Part shown: piece by piece, positions 37,320 to 49,423 of the stretch
Layout of the letters: every line of letters starts with the position of its first letter
Numbering within the stretch: position 1 is the first letter of the stretch
The notes under the pieces: generated by a model
What the model saw: the letters and a program-made list of their open reading frames with translations, nothing else
Told to the model about the DNA's origin: nothing
The model's database searches: none
Translations under genes and position numbers: made by a program
NCBI GenBank assembly: GCA_038501625.1
Contig: JAZAYU010000009.1
Location: 9,104,396 to 9,168,395, forward strand
Origin: Corbicula japonica
Taxonomy: Eukaryota; Mollusca; Bivalvia; Venerida; Cyrenidae
Direction: 5' to 3'
DNA length: 64,000 nt

Positions 37320-37665
37320 TCGGTCATGACCGACATATTATAATCGACCATATAACTTGGGATCTTTAGCCTGAACACCGGTTAACAGTGATATCACGTA
37401 CCAGACGGAACGCATAATTTAGACTATGCCAGTTGTTTACGGATGCAAAAAGATAGTGTAGAGGCTGATGTTTGATTGCTTGATATATAGAGAAGATGTT
37501 TACCGGACAAGACTTCAATGTTGATAATCGTGTTACTTGTATACTTATTTTAATTGTCGGTCATCCTGATGACCGACATATTATAATGGACCAAACTTGA
37601 ACTTTGAAGGGTAACACCGGTCAACAGCGGCACCGGACGTTGTCACTTTAGACAAAACCGCCCGT
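37320..37665. repeat. Tandem pair with gtcggtca hairpins
   Basis: gtcggtcatgaccgacatat at 37320 and gtcggtcatcctgatgaccg at 37556 open two similar units (aacaccggt...aacag), spacing about 236 bp. Each starts with a short perfect hairpin. Confidence 0.6.
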
Positions 37666-37832
37666 CTTAAGCTTGCGAATGCTATTTCGTTCCACCTACT
37701 TGCAAGAAAAGTCTGAACTGATCCTTTATTTGAATCAAACAACTGTTCATGATGATGCCATATATGAATTAGATTCGTTAAGTTATCTTGATTTTGTTCC
37801 TCAAAAGCAAGAAACCGTTTATGTTTTTCTTA

Positions 37833-38324
37833 GGGCGTTTTTGTTGGCAACAAACTAGTTTTGGGTTAATATCGGTTTCGCAAACTGTATATTTGTTGTA
37901 AAAGTTTCACATTAAACGGAAACCAGTTTTTTCATTTGTTTTGCGAAAACCGAACCTGGTTTTTGAAACTGTCGAAACCACCTCCGGAGGCGGTTTGGTC
38001 GGTTCGTCTCATCCGAATAATAGTTCACCAGCGAGAATCAATGGCGGCAGAAGGAAAAGCACGTGTATTGAAACTCCGAAGACAACACATTTTGTCTCCA
38101 GTTAGTCAAAACAGGCAAAAGATCATATGTATCATGAGCTTCTTCTAACATTTCTGAAATGACAGCTAAATGCACTGCAAGCGCCATATTGATGGAAACT
38201 GTGAAGAAAGCAATGCATTTGTTACTTCAAACAAAACTATTGAAACCAGTTTCAGTTTTTCGCAAAACTGTTAAAATCCTTGAAACCGAAACCGAAACTA
38301 GTTTGTAACCAACAAAAAACGCCC
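37833..38324. mobile_element. 492-bp MITE, TTA target duplication (PIF/Harbinger-like)
   Basis: Ends GGGCGTTTTTGTTGG and CCAACAAAAAACGCCC, each flanked by TTA (37830-37832, 38325-38327). The inverted similarity extends through caaactagttt (about 35 bp). Subterminal ggtttcg/cgaaacc repeats are abundant. A 3-bp TTA duplication fits PIF/Harbinger. The interior contains a 35-codon frame from atggcggcagaagg (38041) that looks GC-richer and host-like. Confidence 0.75.
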
Positions 38325-38369
38325 TTAGAGACACATGAATATCCGACTTTGGCGGGAAATGCTGTCTGT

Positions 38370-38500
38370 AAACAAAAGTTTACAAAAAGCTAGTCGGTCA
38401 TTAGCATAACCTTTAACCATAAAAAACATGGCACTGAAGTTAAAACTTTTAAGCCGCTTTGAAATAAAAGCGCTTAAATTTTATTTGATGTCATACAAAA
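38370..38500. repeat. Relative of the 30.8-31.2 kb repeat
   Basis: aaaagctagtcggtcattag, then a diverged aaaacatggcactgaagtta segment, in the same order as 31025-31110. Confidence 0.5.
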
Positions 38501-38789
38501 TAAGTTTACTTATATATATTTCCGATTTTTTTAAAAATAATGCATTTAGGCTGGTGATAAATCTTACCATTTTGCAACAGCAGCCTGACAGGGTCTCGAA
38601 CGGATTATATTAATTACTATTCTGATCGTCAACAATTTTGTTTGAATTTTGGTATTATTATTTACTTAGAACTTCAACATGTAATATATTACAGGTTCTT
38701 GCACATTTTCTTGTTGTTTTTTTTGTTTGTTTTAATGATGTCAGTATAGGTGTATGCCATGTTATATGAAATACTGCGAGTCTCAAAAA

Positions 38790-39225
38790 ACTCCTGTCAC
38801 TGCGTTCACTTTGAAAATTGATGAAAACTTCTACCCATGCGTTCACATTAAAATTTTTTCTAACTTGTGGTATAAATCACCAAACATATGGTCGTGAAAT
38901 AGTGGAGGCGTATAGCATATGACAAGGGGTTTTAAATAAGCATTTAGTACGAATCAAATGCTCAGAACTTTGCTTAATTGTAAAATATTGACTTTTAAAG
39001 AGAGATCTTGCTTTTTGTGATTTCCAGTGCAAATGTTGTGAATGTTCTTCGAAGTTAACAGAAGTTTAGCTAACGTGAAATGACCATTGTTTAAAGTAAA
39101 CTTAGGGAGGTCAGGGATTTTGCAATTTGTTTGCGATATCCAGTGCAATTTGGTGAATGTTCTCAGAAATAACCGGAGATTTAGCGAACGTTGAGATGAC
39201 AATTATTTAACATAAGAGATCAGAA
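38790..39225. repeat. Dispersed repeat E, copy 1 with internal duplication
   Basis: gaaaattgatgaaaacttct ... acccatgcgttcac ... aatattgacttttaaag ... gttgtgaatgttct. The last part is repeated (39110-39215). A second copy is at 60400-60725. Confidence 0.65.
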
Positions 39226-39778
39226 TGGACAATTTTTTATTTAAAATCATAAGCGTAGTCAATGGGGCGGCGGTACGCTAAAAGACAGTCATCGATACGT
39301 ATAATAAGCTACGAACGTCAGAGATTAACGAATAGGATGGCCACAGGAGGTTAATTGCACTTTATGAATACACGTTCAGAGTGCCAGGGTTTTATCAATA
39401 TTAATGAGTTTGTTTTTTGTTTTTGTCTTATATCAATTAATATAATAAAAGGCGACATGTTACCTCAGTTTTTGGTGTCATATATTAACAAGTACTTCGT
39501 AAGTCAAATATGTTGAAAAATCATTTCAATCCATAACTAGTTGTGATCAGCTAATCAACCTCAGAATTTTGAATGTTAAAACCCGAGCTGCGAGCGTTTC
39601 AAACTAGTTGGTTGGGTGACTTTTCATGTCTGCGTTGCATTACAGTTTATCTTAAATTTGCAGTTACTCATTCAGAGGGACATTTATATACAATGCTCTT
39701 TCTCAAAGATTTGCATAACAGTGCCTTATTTTGAGCATGTTGCACAAAGACTGTCCTGTTTTTTAGATCTATCTATTT

Positions 39779-40268
39779 CACACCGTTCAACCCGATAAGG
39801 TGAATGCCGTGAGTATTATGTTTTAGTGTTAACGGCCGTCGTCATTACCAAAATCACCACGACGTACCAAGTTTAAAAGTAAATATCTTTCTAGACAAAG
39901 CGAATTGGAAGCTGTGGTTTCAAATAATTACAGGGAAATAATTCAACTTTATCATGGATTATTTCAAATATTTCAGATTTGGTAATAAAAAAGGATATTT
40001 GCTATGGAATCGTCAAATGACATATTTTGTAAAAAAATTGCACACTTTTCCTGCTATTTCTATGTAAATAATATCCTGTGTGCGTCAAGATTTTGTCAGT
40101 AGAGTCCTTAACAAACAGGGAATCAATATGTATATTTTTGTCTGCTAAGATATTGCGGGAAAATGTAAAAATCAGGCCAATACTCAGTTTCGCCGAAAAA
40201 CGTTCATGTACACAAGCAACTGCCGTCGGCTTACCCACGGCATTCACCTTATCGGGTTGAACGGTGTG
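39779..40268. mobile_element. 490-bp TIR element with 5-bp target duplication
   Basis: Ends CACACCGTTCAACCCGATAA and TTATCGGGTTGAACGGTGTG; the TIRs are about 32 bp and nearly perfect. Target duplication TATTT at 39774-39778 and 40269-40273. CAC-start ends plus a 5-bp duplication recall Transib, but no transposase is present to test it. Confidence 0.85.
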
Positions 40269-40339
40269 TATTTCGCGTCCTTTTGAAATAAAAGCTGGAG
40301 CACTGATTATAATGCGTATGTTATGTTTTTTTCTAAAAA

Positions 40340-40436
40340 GTCTTAAACAGTCTCAGTCAAACCGAGCCTGCAATATTTTCATATTTGTCGTGTTCGGTGG
40401 TTTTCAAAGTTACCTGTTCATCTATTTTAAGGGGTC
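40340..40436. repeat. Dispersed repeat F
   Basis: gagcctgcaatattttcata, then tttgtcgtgttcggtgg. The same block is at 48945-49025 (gaagcctgcaatattttcat). Confidence 0.6.
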
Positions 40437-40440
40437 GCAA

Positions 40441-40666
40441 ACATAGCAAAAGGCGAAAACTGTCTAAAATTTCAAACATGAATTTTGGGGGGAATACTTA
40501 TTGTCTTCTTAATTTTAGTGAAGAAATGTATTTAGCTAATGATGTACTAATGTTTGCAAGGTCAATTTAGTCTAATTCATGTTCTAATTACCAAGCACAT
40601 ACTAAAACAAAAGAAAACCCGTTTGCATGAGAACTTTGAAATTCGTAAACAATATACCATATGGTA
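40441..40666. mobile_element. TTAA foldback element, single-arm copy
   Basis: Starts directly after TTAA with ggggtcgcaaacat and follows the left arm of the element at 53296 as far as aatataccat. The rest is missing. Confidence 0.75.
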
Positions 40667-40760
40667 CCTCTATTAGCATTCGTGTTAATATGACATATTT
40701 AATTCCAACTCGCTGGCGCTTAAACAACGTCATTATTTCTACATAAAATACATGAATAAA

Positions 40761-40971
40761 ATACTGTAGTATCATTTAATTTCAAGGGGACGAATTTTCG
40801 CACAAAACAAGTAAATAACAACTTCGCGGCGATATGAATTAGCGCAACTGTGATTTCCTATAAGAAACACTGTTAAAGAGTTTAATTTCGCTGGGGTTGA
40901 ATTTCGCAATCTCGTCGTAGCGCGAAATACGCAAAAATTAAACCCGCGCGAAATAAAATAATTTAACAGTA
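40761..40971. mobile_element. TA-flanked MITE of about 210 bp
   Basis: Ends tactgtagtatcatttaatt and aataatttaacagta are inverted. The interior is CpG-rich (cgtagcgcgaaatacgc). A relative lies in the carrier gene at 1130-1330. Confidence 0.65.
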
Positions 40972-41340
40972 ATAAATTACGTCTACTAGAAACATTTTTT
41001 ACCTTAATGTATTTTGCCGGTACACGTCTTGTTCATGTTTCAAAAAGTCAAACATCAGCCGTTCAACTTTTGTTTGCATGCTTTAGAGTAACAGCAATGG
41101 ACAACTAAATTCGCAAATAGTTTGTCAGATACAATCTACTTGACATTGATCGGTAGAAAACTGGACATAGCCTTGACTTCCATTGGTCAAAAAGTAAATG
41201 CAAGCACGAATACATACTTATTCTGTTAATTTATCTGCTAATGACCGACTAGCTTTTTGGAAAGCTAAAACTTGTTCTTAGTATAAACCTTCTAAATATT
41301 TAAGTGTGAAATACAGTCAGTTAACTTCCGGCAGTGTCAC

Positions 41341-41957
41341 ACCCGTCAACCGGCACATCCAGGAACGGGAGGCAGATACAGAACAGACACGGTAAGTTTT
41401 TGCATATTGGACAGCGGTGAAAGTAATTTTTATTTTCGCTAGTTTCGATTATTTCTTGGACAGAAATATCCACTGACAAAAGCCAAATGAATTCTGCACT
41501 TATCCGTTTATTCTTGGAGTGGTAGGAGGAATAATAAATATTTATCGCGATTCAAATAAGAAAGTTTGTGTTGAAATCTTGAAGTTCTGCATTTTATAGC
41601 AAAATGCTCCGTAAATCTAATAATCTGCATTTATCTGTATGGCAACATGTGAAATATTAGCATAACCAGACTTTTAATAAATTCGCTAGTTTAAAGAGCT
41701 GGGTTTTATCAATGGGCTGCTCCGCGGAGCAGAAGAGGAATTTCTGTGCAGGGACCAGGAGCAGATATAACAAAGACCTGCAGATCGTTATATTTATTCC
41801 CTTTACAGTAGTTTACGTCATTTATAATAAAATATTTCCAAGATTGAATCAAAACTAGCGAAAATGAACATTACTTACACCGCTTTCAAATATGCAAAAA
41901 CTTACCGTGTCAGCTCCTGAATCTGCTGTCCGCTCCTGGATCTGCCGGTTGACGGGT
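41341..41957. mobile_element. 617-bp element with about 120-bp TIRs
   Basis: acccgtcaaccggca (41341) pairs with tgccggttgacgggt (ending 41957). The inner TIR continues with cacggtaagtttttgcatat and ttttcgctagttt. No target duplication could be read. Confidence 0.8.
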
Positions 41958-42088
41958 TTGAACTTGGAGAAATGACGCGTAACTCAAAGAGAACCTTTAT
42001 GCAGAAAAGGACAGAAAAAATATGCCCTTGGACTAAGATGAAGTAAAATAGTTATATCGCTCGAGCTTGATCCGTTCAAACTTAGCTA

Positions 42089-42391
42089 GCCCGCTCGGCT
42101 AGCTCAGTGGATAGAGTATCGGACTGTCAATCCAGGGGTCGTGAGTTCGATCCCCAGCCGAGGCGGGAAAAATTTCTCCGTGACAATTGAACTCGGACAT
42201 TGCGTCTGAGAGTCATTTGTCCCTCACCTCTGATTCAAGTGAGGAAGCAGTCAGTCGCTTGCGGAGAAATTGGTTAGTACTGGTTAGAGACCCAGGAACA
42301 CCGGTTAGGTGGACTGACCGCCGGGATATAACCAGAAAGGTGTTGAAACCAGGCGTTAAACCCCAAACAAACAAACAAACAAACAAACAAA
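42089..42391 (+). mobile_element. tRNA-derived SINE (MetaSINE-like), intact
   Basis: The head has a perfect A box (tagctcagtgg, 42100-42110) and B box (agttcgatccc). The body includes ggttaggtggactgaccgcc and ggcgttaaacc, and the tail is (caaa)n. A perfect 13-bp target duplication tcaaacttagcta occurs at 42076-42088 and 42392-42404. The body text resembles the conserved 3' domain described for molluscan MetaSINEs (from memory). It moves with LINE machinery and has no protein. The perfect duplication indicates a recent insertion. Confidence 0.93.
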
Positions 42392-42755
42392 TCAAACTTA
42401 GCTACATTCAAATTTATATAAGATTATTTTCTAACAAACTTCCATTAGAAGCAAAAGCGCACCGAACATCTATAAAGCTATTGCGTACATCATTATTGTT
42501 AATTTCTGACAGTATAAGCCTGAAAATGGAATAACAATTTTCCCAAAATGTGATTACCCGAGGCGGGAGAAGCTTATTGAAATCAGAGTATTCTTAAACG
42601 TCAGACATTGAAAATGCTGTAGCTGCTTTTTGTGTCAAATTATAAAATACAACCTGGATTCACACTCGAATTAGGAAACACATCTCACAAATTTATTTTT
42701 GGCTAAATATATTTTTTGAATTAAAAGTTACATACAATGTATATAATATATATAT

Positions 42756-42983
42756 ACTGAAAGGATAAAGAAACGCAGGGTAACATTTGTTCCGATATAT
42801 TAAGAACGCGTTCTCCAAATAAAGTGAAACTTTGTGTATTGAGTTATTAGGTCATGATACACCTTAACATGTGTCGAAAGTGAATAAAACTTGTCTCCAC
42901 TGCCTCAGTGTAAACCGTCGTGGAGCATGAGCTTTCGAACCTGCCTATCCAATTGTTACCCTGCGTTTCTTTATCCTTTCAGT
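42756..42983. mobile_element. 228-bp MITE with 35-bp TIRs in a TA-rich target
   Basis: actgaaaggataaagaaacg ... and its inverse cgtttctttatcctttcagt; the TIR continues through cagggtaaca / ttgttaccctg. Flanked by tatata on both sides, consistent with TA-targeting elements. Confidence 0.82.
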
Positions 42984-43095
42984 ATATATATTGATCTGTT
43001 CTATTTAAATTTGAGAAATTGTAAAAGTGATATACATGTAATAATTTCTCCAAGCATTTCCATTAAATGTCTTCCATGTATAACATACATACAAG

Positions 43096-43180
43096 TTATG
43101 ACCAGTCGCCATTTCAACCAATCAGATACTTGAGATTTGAGACTGGTTTCCAATCTCAGTTTTATAACCTTCAGCCCTGA
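43096..43180. mobile_element. MITE-A, right half only
   Basis: Starts at the palindrome centre (accagtcgccatttcaacca) and runs to ttttataacctt. The left arm is absent, with half of the hairpin cut off near the symmetry axis. Confidence 0.78.
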
Positions 43181-44390
43181 GTACGAAGGTTATAATAGAT
43201 TATACAAAGATATGCGACAAATATTCAGATGTGGTTGAATCAGTGTCTTGTTTATATCGGGGGCAGATTGCTAAACTATTCATAGCTACATTTTCCCACA
43301 AATTGATTTTTTTTCACAAAAGGAAAGGCCAGGATGAGATAGATGATCTTCAAAAATAACATAAAATATTTTCTAAAAATATCTAAGGACAAATTTAAGG
43401 ATATTCAATCTAATTGCGGTCTTAAGCTCTGCAGGAAATTATTTTATGAGAAATTTTGTGACATAAAACCAATATAGGTTTGATCAAAATAACAGACATT
43501 ACCGACATTTTGTCTGCCGTATACAGATATTGCAAAAGTAAATATTATCAATTAAGTCTTCTAAAACCTGTAGTTTAGAGCTTAAAAAGAATTTCAGATT
43601 TGTTCTGCATATTTAGTCTTTACACTTAAATGGTGTTTAATAGTGTTTTAAAGACTTAATAGATTTGTTTAAATTTTTTTAGAGGGTATTTAAAAGTAAT
43701 CCTTGTTTAATATATTTTATTTAGAATCAATTCAATGAAATAAGAAATAATTAGGACTCTGAAAAGAAACAATGCTTAAATTGTATGAGTGTGGATGCCA
43801 TTTGAACAAAAAAATATGTAACTTTAATTTCTCAAACTGTATATGAAATGAATATTTATCCAGGTATGTATCAAGCAACCTGTATAGAATTTTGACATTT
43901 TTTCTGTAACGATATATACTCAATATTAAACCCGTGTTACACTGGAGCTCCTATTTAAATTAATATTTGATATGCCATAATAATTGTTGTTATTTCCTAA
44001 ATTGTTCAGACAGTAAAACATTATTTATTACATTTATATAATTAATAACAATCCAGTTTATAACTATTGATGTTTTTGTTTACTGAACGATAAGAACTGA
44101 AAAAAAAGACCTATGTTTTACAAACCCGATGTTTTACATATTCACCTAGCAGCTTACAGAGAGCTATTTTTGATATTTACACATATTTTTCGTAAAATCC
44201 ATCTGTTAATTCAGAAAAGAAACTGGACACCAAACAGAACATTCTACAAAGCTCCGCATGCAAGATGAAACTCATCTTGCAAAAGAACTAGCTCTATCAG
44301 GTTATTGTGTTCTGTGACTTTTCTCACTACTAAACTCCAGGTGCTCTGGTATCATTATGATCATCAAATAACTACTTCACCAATGTAAAT
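43181..44390. other. AT-rich intergenic, nothing recognised
   Basis: No frame, repeat end or RNA gene supported. Confidence 0.35.
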
Positions 44391-44394
44391 GCCA

Positions 44395-44925
44395 GTTACT
44401 ACTTATCTTTTGTGTTTGTATGCTTCTGCATGCAACATTGTCGAAAAATGAGTGGGTAAGAGATAATTCACCAAGGCAGTGTGTTTATATTTGTTCATTG
44501 AGAGCATGGCCACTGACCGTTCCATGGCAACAACTTTTTTCTTTGTTAATTATCTGTGATGTCTTTGGATGATAAATTCACTTTTTAATATGAAAACGTA
44601 TATTGTTTTTTAAAAGTCTGACGATAAAATCTTAATCAATCAAATTCTGCAACAAGTTGAATTCTTTTAAACACTAAGCATTGAAGGAATGCAACCGACA
44701 TAAGTCCTGTTTCAATACAGATAAAACATCGTCTGATGCTTATGCGTTGCTCAACCTATTAGCAGTGAAATGAATTTCGTCATTAAGATCTGTTTATCTG
44801 GTCCTTTTGTTAAAGTGGTCAGTTTTATAAACACACGCTCTCATTTCCTCTCTGCGTCTTGGCTGTATGGAGAGTAGGGTCGTCTGGAAGTGGCCATTCT
44901 TGATATGCGTTTTTAACTTTTGTAG
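44395..44925 (+). repeat. Repeat C, interrupted copy
   Basis: gcttctgcatgcaacattgt and ccactgaccgttccatggca match the front part. The tail (ctctcatttcctctctgcgt, cattcttgatatgcg) is separated by about 270 bp of unrelated AT-rich sequence. Confidence 0.6.
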
Positions 44926-44999
44926 CCGTCCAATCTGACTCCAGTATCTGACAACGAGTCAAAGAGTCACTAAAACATACTTCTATCAACAGCCTATTG

Positions 45000-46890
45000 T
45001 CGCCTACAAGTTAGCTATGCTGATCGCCGTTATTGTCGGAGCGGAATTGAAATGTTGGCGTCCAATGAACATGATAAGTGTGAGTATGGTCACAGTAGTA
45101 ATGAAGCATCAGAGTTCTTTTATCATTTCAGAAACCTGTACTATAACAGTAATGACGAAATGACCTGCATAGTAAAGAAATATTATTTCATCACGAAATG
45201 CAATGGGGTTGACCGTCATTAAGGAATACTAAGACAAAAGCCCTTGTTCTCAAAATCACAAAGACTGCAATTTTCGCAAGATTTTAATAATATCCAACAA
45301 GTGATTCAAACATTTCTAGCAATCTTTGTAGACGGTTCAGCCATTTATATTTTCAGAACAAAACAGGGAACAGAATAGAATATTAAGTGTATACTGTAGA
45401 ATAACTACCGGTAAGCGAAATTAAAAAAATAACAAACCCGCAAGAATACTAGCCAAGGAAATGCATCACAGAAACTACGATGTTAAATATTAAGAAAACA
45501 AGCTAAACTATGACAGAACCTCATTGAAACAGTCAGTCAAAGAGAAAGAAGGACACTGGGAGTTTAAAAATTTAATTTGAATCTCGTCAGAATAAAAGAA
45601 CATTTACCACCTTAAAACAAGAACATTCTCATATTTCTAATTCGCAGACTGATTCGTATAAACCTACATCTGTCTTGAAAAGATAAAGCTCTCATTCCAC
45701 GTCATTTACCGCCTTAAACGATTGTTTCCATTTTTATGTTTGCAAACAATAAATATAGACAGTGAGCTGAAAGCGAACAGAAACAAGTTATATTTGGAAA
45801 CCCATAACAAAGTCTTTCAGACAAAAATGTTATTTGCGTTACTAAAACATTTCATAATACTTCTTGTTTAATATCAGAGTAAGTGTTGGCGTATTGTAGA
45901 CATATATAGTAGTCAAATATTTCTTTCTTAATGTATTTAACACTTAGTTCACAGTGCCTGGTGATTTTCATTATCACGCTATCCCGTAAGTACAATATTT
46001 TGGTTCTTCTTGTAGCATTTAACATTTATTTAATGACAGTCAAGAGGAACAGTGTCTTCCCTTAATCAATATTTGTCATACTTAAATAATATATTATGGG
46101 GTTTCTTAACATTCCGTATAGAAATTAAGAATATTTTCTACAATACAATAATTATTGCAGCCAAAATCGTTAATCGAATAAACAAACATTGTTTGAAAGA
46201 AATTCACCTTTATTTATACGTATCTAGACATTTGCAAGTTTTAATTTGTATTCAGCAAGTGACAGCACCTGCAACTGTCATACTGTAACCTTTCTCTCCT
46301 ATCGGAAGAAAATATTGTTTAGACACAAACGGTTTTAAATGAAACTGCTTAATAAAGTATATGTAGATATATATTTTCATTCAAATATTTTATCGGACGT
46401 ACAGCGGTTATCTACATTTAACAATTAACTGCCGTGAGCGTTTTGGAAATTCAGTTATTTCGTGAAATTTGCCTTCGCATTGTTCACATAATATTCATTT
46501 AACTTTAATGAAATTCACCCAATTTAAGTTAAACCGTATAATAACTACAACATCAACATTTTCTGACCTGTTTTACGAAAACCAACACTTTGAAGATAAC
46601 TATATGTCATTCCAAGAAAAAAAGAACAGAAAGTATCTCAAGTTATCATGTTAAATAATTTAATACTGTGTCTAGTAATAAAACTTTATTTTGGGAAAAT
46701 AACCTGATGGTTGAACGCCATGAACTGATCATTGAGAAAACGAATTCGGCACTGGGGATATATAACAGGTTTGGGAGTTCACCTGTCTCACTTGCAAGAG
46801 TTGAATAAACTCAAACCCCGCCCAGTACGTTTAACAAGACAATATCATGCAAACACATAACACAAACACGTAGATAATAGCATTGTCGAG
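45000..46890. other. AT-rich intergenic, nothing recognised
   Basis: Short frames only; no domain seen. Confidence 0.35.
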
Positions 46891-46894
46891 AAAA

Positions 46895-47013
46895 CTAAAA
46901 CGGTGAAATATGCACATCAGGAATTGCCACATTCAGAAAAACAGCCTCCCCACACAGTCAAGAAGAAGAAGAAGAAGAAGAAGAAGAAGAAGAGAGAGAA
47001 AGTGAGAGAGAGA

Positions 47014-47052
<39 letters not shown>

Positions 47053-47074
47053 AGAGAGAGAAAGAGAGAGACAG

Positions 47075-47127
<53 letters not shown>

Positions 47128-47300
47128 GAGAGGGAGAGAGAGAGAGAGAGAGAGAGAAAGAGCATTGTTAATAAAATGACACCACAAATAAATTAACAAA
47201 AATGAGAACCCAAGGGGTTACCGCCTTGGAACGGTCAGTGGCAAATTAAATTGCCACTGGCGGGTTAAACCATGTTCTAGGGTGCACAAAGTAGGTGCTC
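46895..47300 (-). repeat. Repeat C copy with expanded microsatellite
   Basis: Left: gcctccccacacagtcaaga. Right: gagaacccaaggggttaccg, ggtcagtggcaaatt, and ggttctagggtgcac-like text. Between them is the GAA/GA tract at the position where the copy at 59325 has only aagaagagagagggagagag. Confidence 0.8.
46960..47162. repeat. (GAA)n / (GA)n microsatellite, about 200 bp
   Basis: An (AAG) run of about ten units, then imperfect GA repeats with a pure run near 47081-47123. Frames crossing it (RE-repeat on plus, LS-repeat on minus) are not genes. Confidence 0.97.
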
Positions 47301-48352
47301 CGTGACATTTTTTGAAGACATAAAGCTGGTACATCATGTAAAGCTGTTAAAAGGTGAAATCAAATATTTTGAATGTTTTTTCTACGTATTTAAATAATTG
47401 TTCTGAAAATACAATCACCTAATATAGAAATAGAGTTTGGGTTGATATTGATCTTACCATTGTTCTGTTTCCTTTGAATAGGGATAATAAACATATTCCT
47501 CCATACAAATTCAATGGTTTTACAATTTATTATTCTTTTAAGAGTCCTTGGCTTGTGATATTGAAAACTGATAGATTGCGATCATAATGTGTTATCGAGT
47601 GTTCGAAGAATTCGTGTGTTTTTGTCTGAATTTGCCAAAAGATTGAGCAGGATTAAAAAAAAGATAACGTTGAGATGATAGAAAAAAGCGAAACGTCAGA
47701 AGGTTTGTGAAACAATTTGTTATTAATTAACAAACGTAAGATTTTTTTTGATTTTTTAATAAAAAATCCAAAATCTATTTATATACATAAATTAAATAAC
47801 TGTAAAAAATCTAAACAATATTTTAACCATGTTAGTTAAATTTTTAAATCATGAAAATTTGCAAATGATTAATTTTTACAAATTAACTCGAAGTAGAGAT
47901 CCTAATTTGAGTATGTTTTTTCCTGTTTTTTTACATATCACGCTTAATATAGATTAAATTACTTAAATTACATTTTAGTTCTGGAAAAGACGAATAACAA
48001 ATAAGAATCACTATTTAAACTTGGTATTTTACGATTTTTCTATCACCAATTTGATTTATTTAATGCGTAAATTCTCAGATAACCTTAGTTTGTTTACTAG
48101 AAAAAGTTTTATTAAATATCGAAGAAAAAAGATAAACAATCGGGAAAACCGCAGGCAGAAAATAGAGCATGGATTTATAATTGTGAAAAAAATTAAAATC
48201 AGGCACATTTACTGGCAGCCGCAGTAGGAAAGTTAAGCAAATTTAAATGTTAAAAATCGATTACAACACGAATAATTTGAGAAATAAACATTTCAGACAA
48301 TACGTAGACGAAACAATATGACCAATTTCGAAATTAAGACGCATAAAAACTA
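47301..48352. other. Very AT-rich intergenic
   Basis: Nothing recognised. Around 47740-47830 it is nearly pure A/T. Confidence 0.4.
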
Positions 48353-48440
48353 AAAAAAATGAACCTGAGGGGTTACCACCTTGGAACCACATATTTGTCT
48401 GGAGGTTAAACCAGGTTCTAGGGTGCACTGACCTTGCCCT
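48353..48440 (-). repeat. Repeat C, partial copy
   Basis: gaacctgaggggttaccacc, then ggttaaaccaggttctaggg and tgcactgacc. Only the middle of the family is present. Confidence 0.7.
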
Positions 48441-48944
48441 GCCAGATTCTCAAAAACAAACATATACAAGTTGCTTCAATGGGTTTATTAACAACGCGAA
48501 CATAAAAACTTTGTGAAAATGAAAATTGATATATTGTTTTCTCCAATTCAATCAATTTTCATCTACATATAACAGGACTAAACATAACACAAAATGTTTT
48601 TTGTTCTTTCTGATGTGTGTTATTAATCAACTTCAAGATAAAAGCAATACTTAGAGGAAAACTGCGTCTCATTCATTATTTCATATAACGGAAAATATTT
48701 TTCAATAACGTCGTTTGTCTTTTTAATATATTTCTTGTTTATTTATACTATCATCTTGTTTAAAATGAACATGGAATGGTATTAATCTGAAAATACCGCA
48801 TTGAAGGTTCCATGTCCACCGCCATATGCATATCATCGTTTTGGATGGTCAAAATTGTACTGTTTGTGTAAATATTGAGTTGCGCTCAACACGGGGCTCG
48901 GCGGCTAGGGCAGTAATATGCATTTCCATTCCTGTCCATGAACA

Positions 48945-49030
48945 GGCTCAATCAAACGAAGCCTGCAATATTTTCATATTTGTCGTGTTCGATGGCTTTT
49001 AAAGTTCCCTTTTCATCTATTTCCTTTGGA
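48945..49030. repeat. Dispersed repeat F, second copy
   Basis: Matches 40340-40436 over the tgcaatattttcatatttgt region. Confidence 0.6.
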
Positions 49031-49423
49031 CTTGGACTAAGAATAACCCACATATTGTGACTCTAAAAGGCAATTAATTATCCATCGGTGAAAAGGGCAA
49101 GAATAAATAAAAACACATTATCCGACAAACAAGTTATTTGTTAAGCAGGATATGCCATTTCATTTCCCGCGAGTCTCATTCTAAATTGTCGTCTAGTTAT
49201 TTGAATAATTCGACCGTACACTTAATTAACAATTTCAAAGTGCATTGCTGCAGAAAAGATTTGTTTTCTCTTACGCATTTAGACATGTAACCTAACTAAA
49301 AATATAAGACGGAAATTGACTTCTTCTCTGGTACAGACGGTTAGTTTATTTAAATTTTCGCAAATAACTGTACAGTATTAAAATTGTTGCAACAATATTA
49401 GCAATATAGCAAGAATCCTATGT

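Noticed and set aside
42089..42165. tRNA-Asp-like gene (anticodon gtc)
   Set aside because: The A and B boxes and acceptor pairing are present, but the T stem is about two bases short and does not pair. It is the head of a SINE with a CAAA tail and target duplications.
46903..47199. RE-rich and LS-rich open frames
   Set aside because: Pure microsatellite translations of the GAA/GA tract on both strands.
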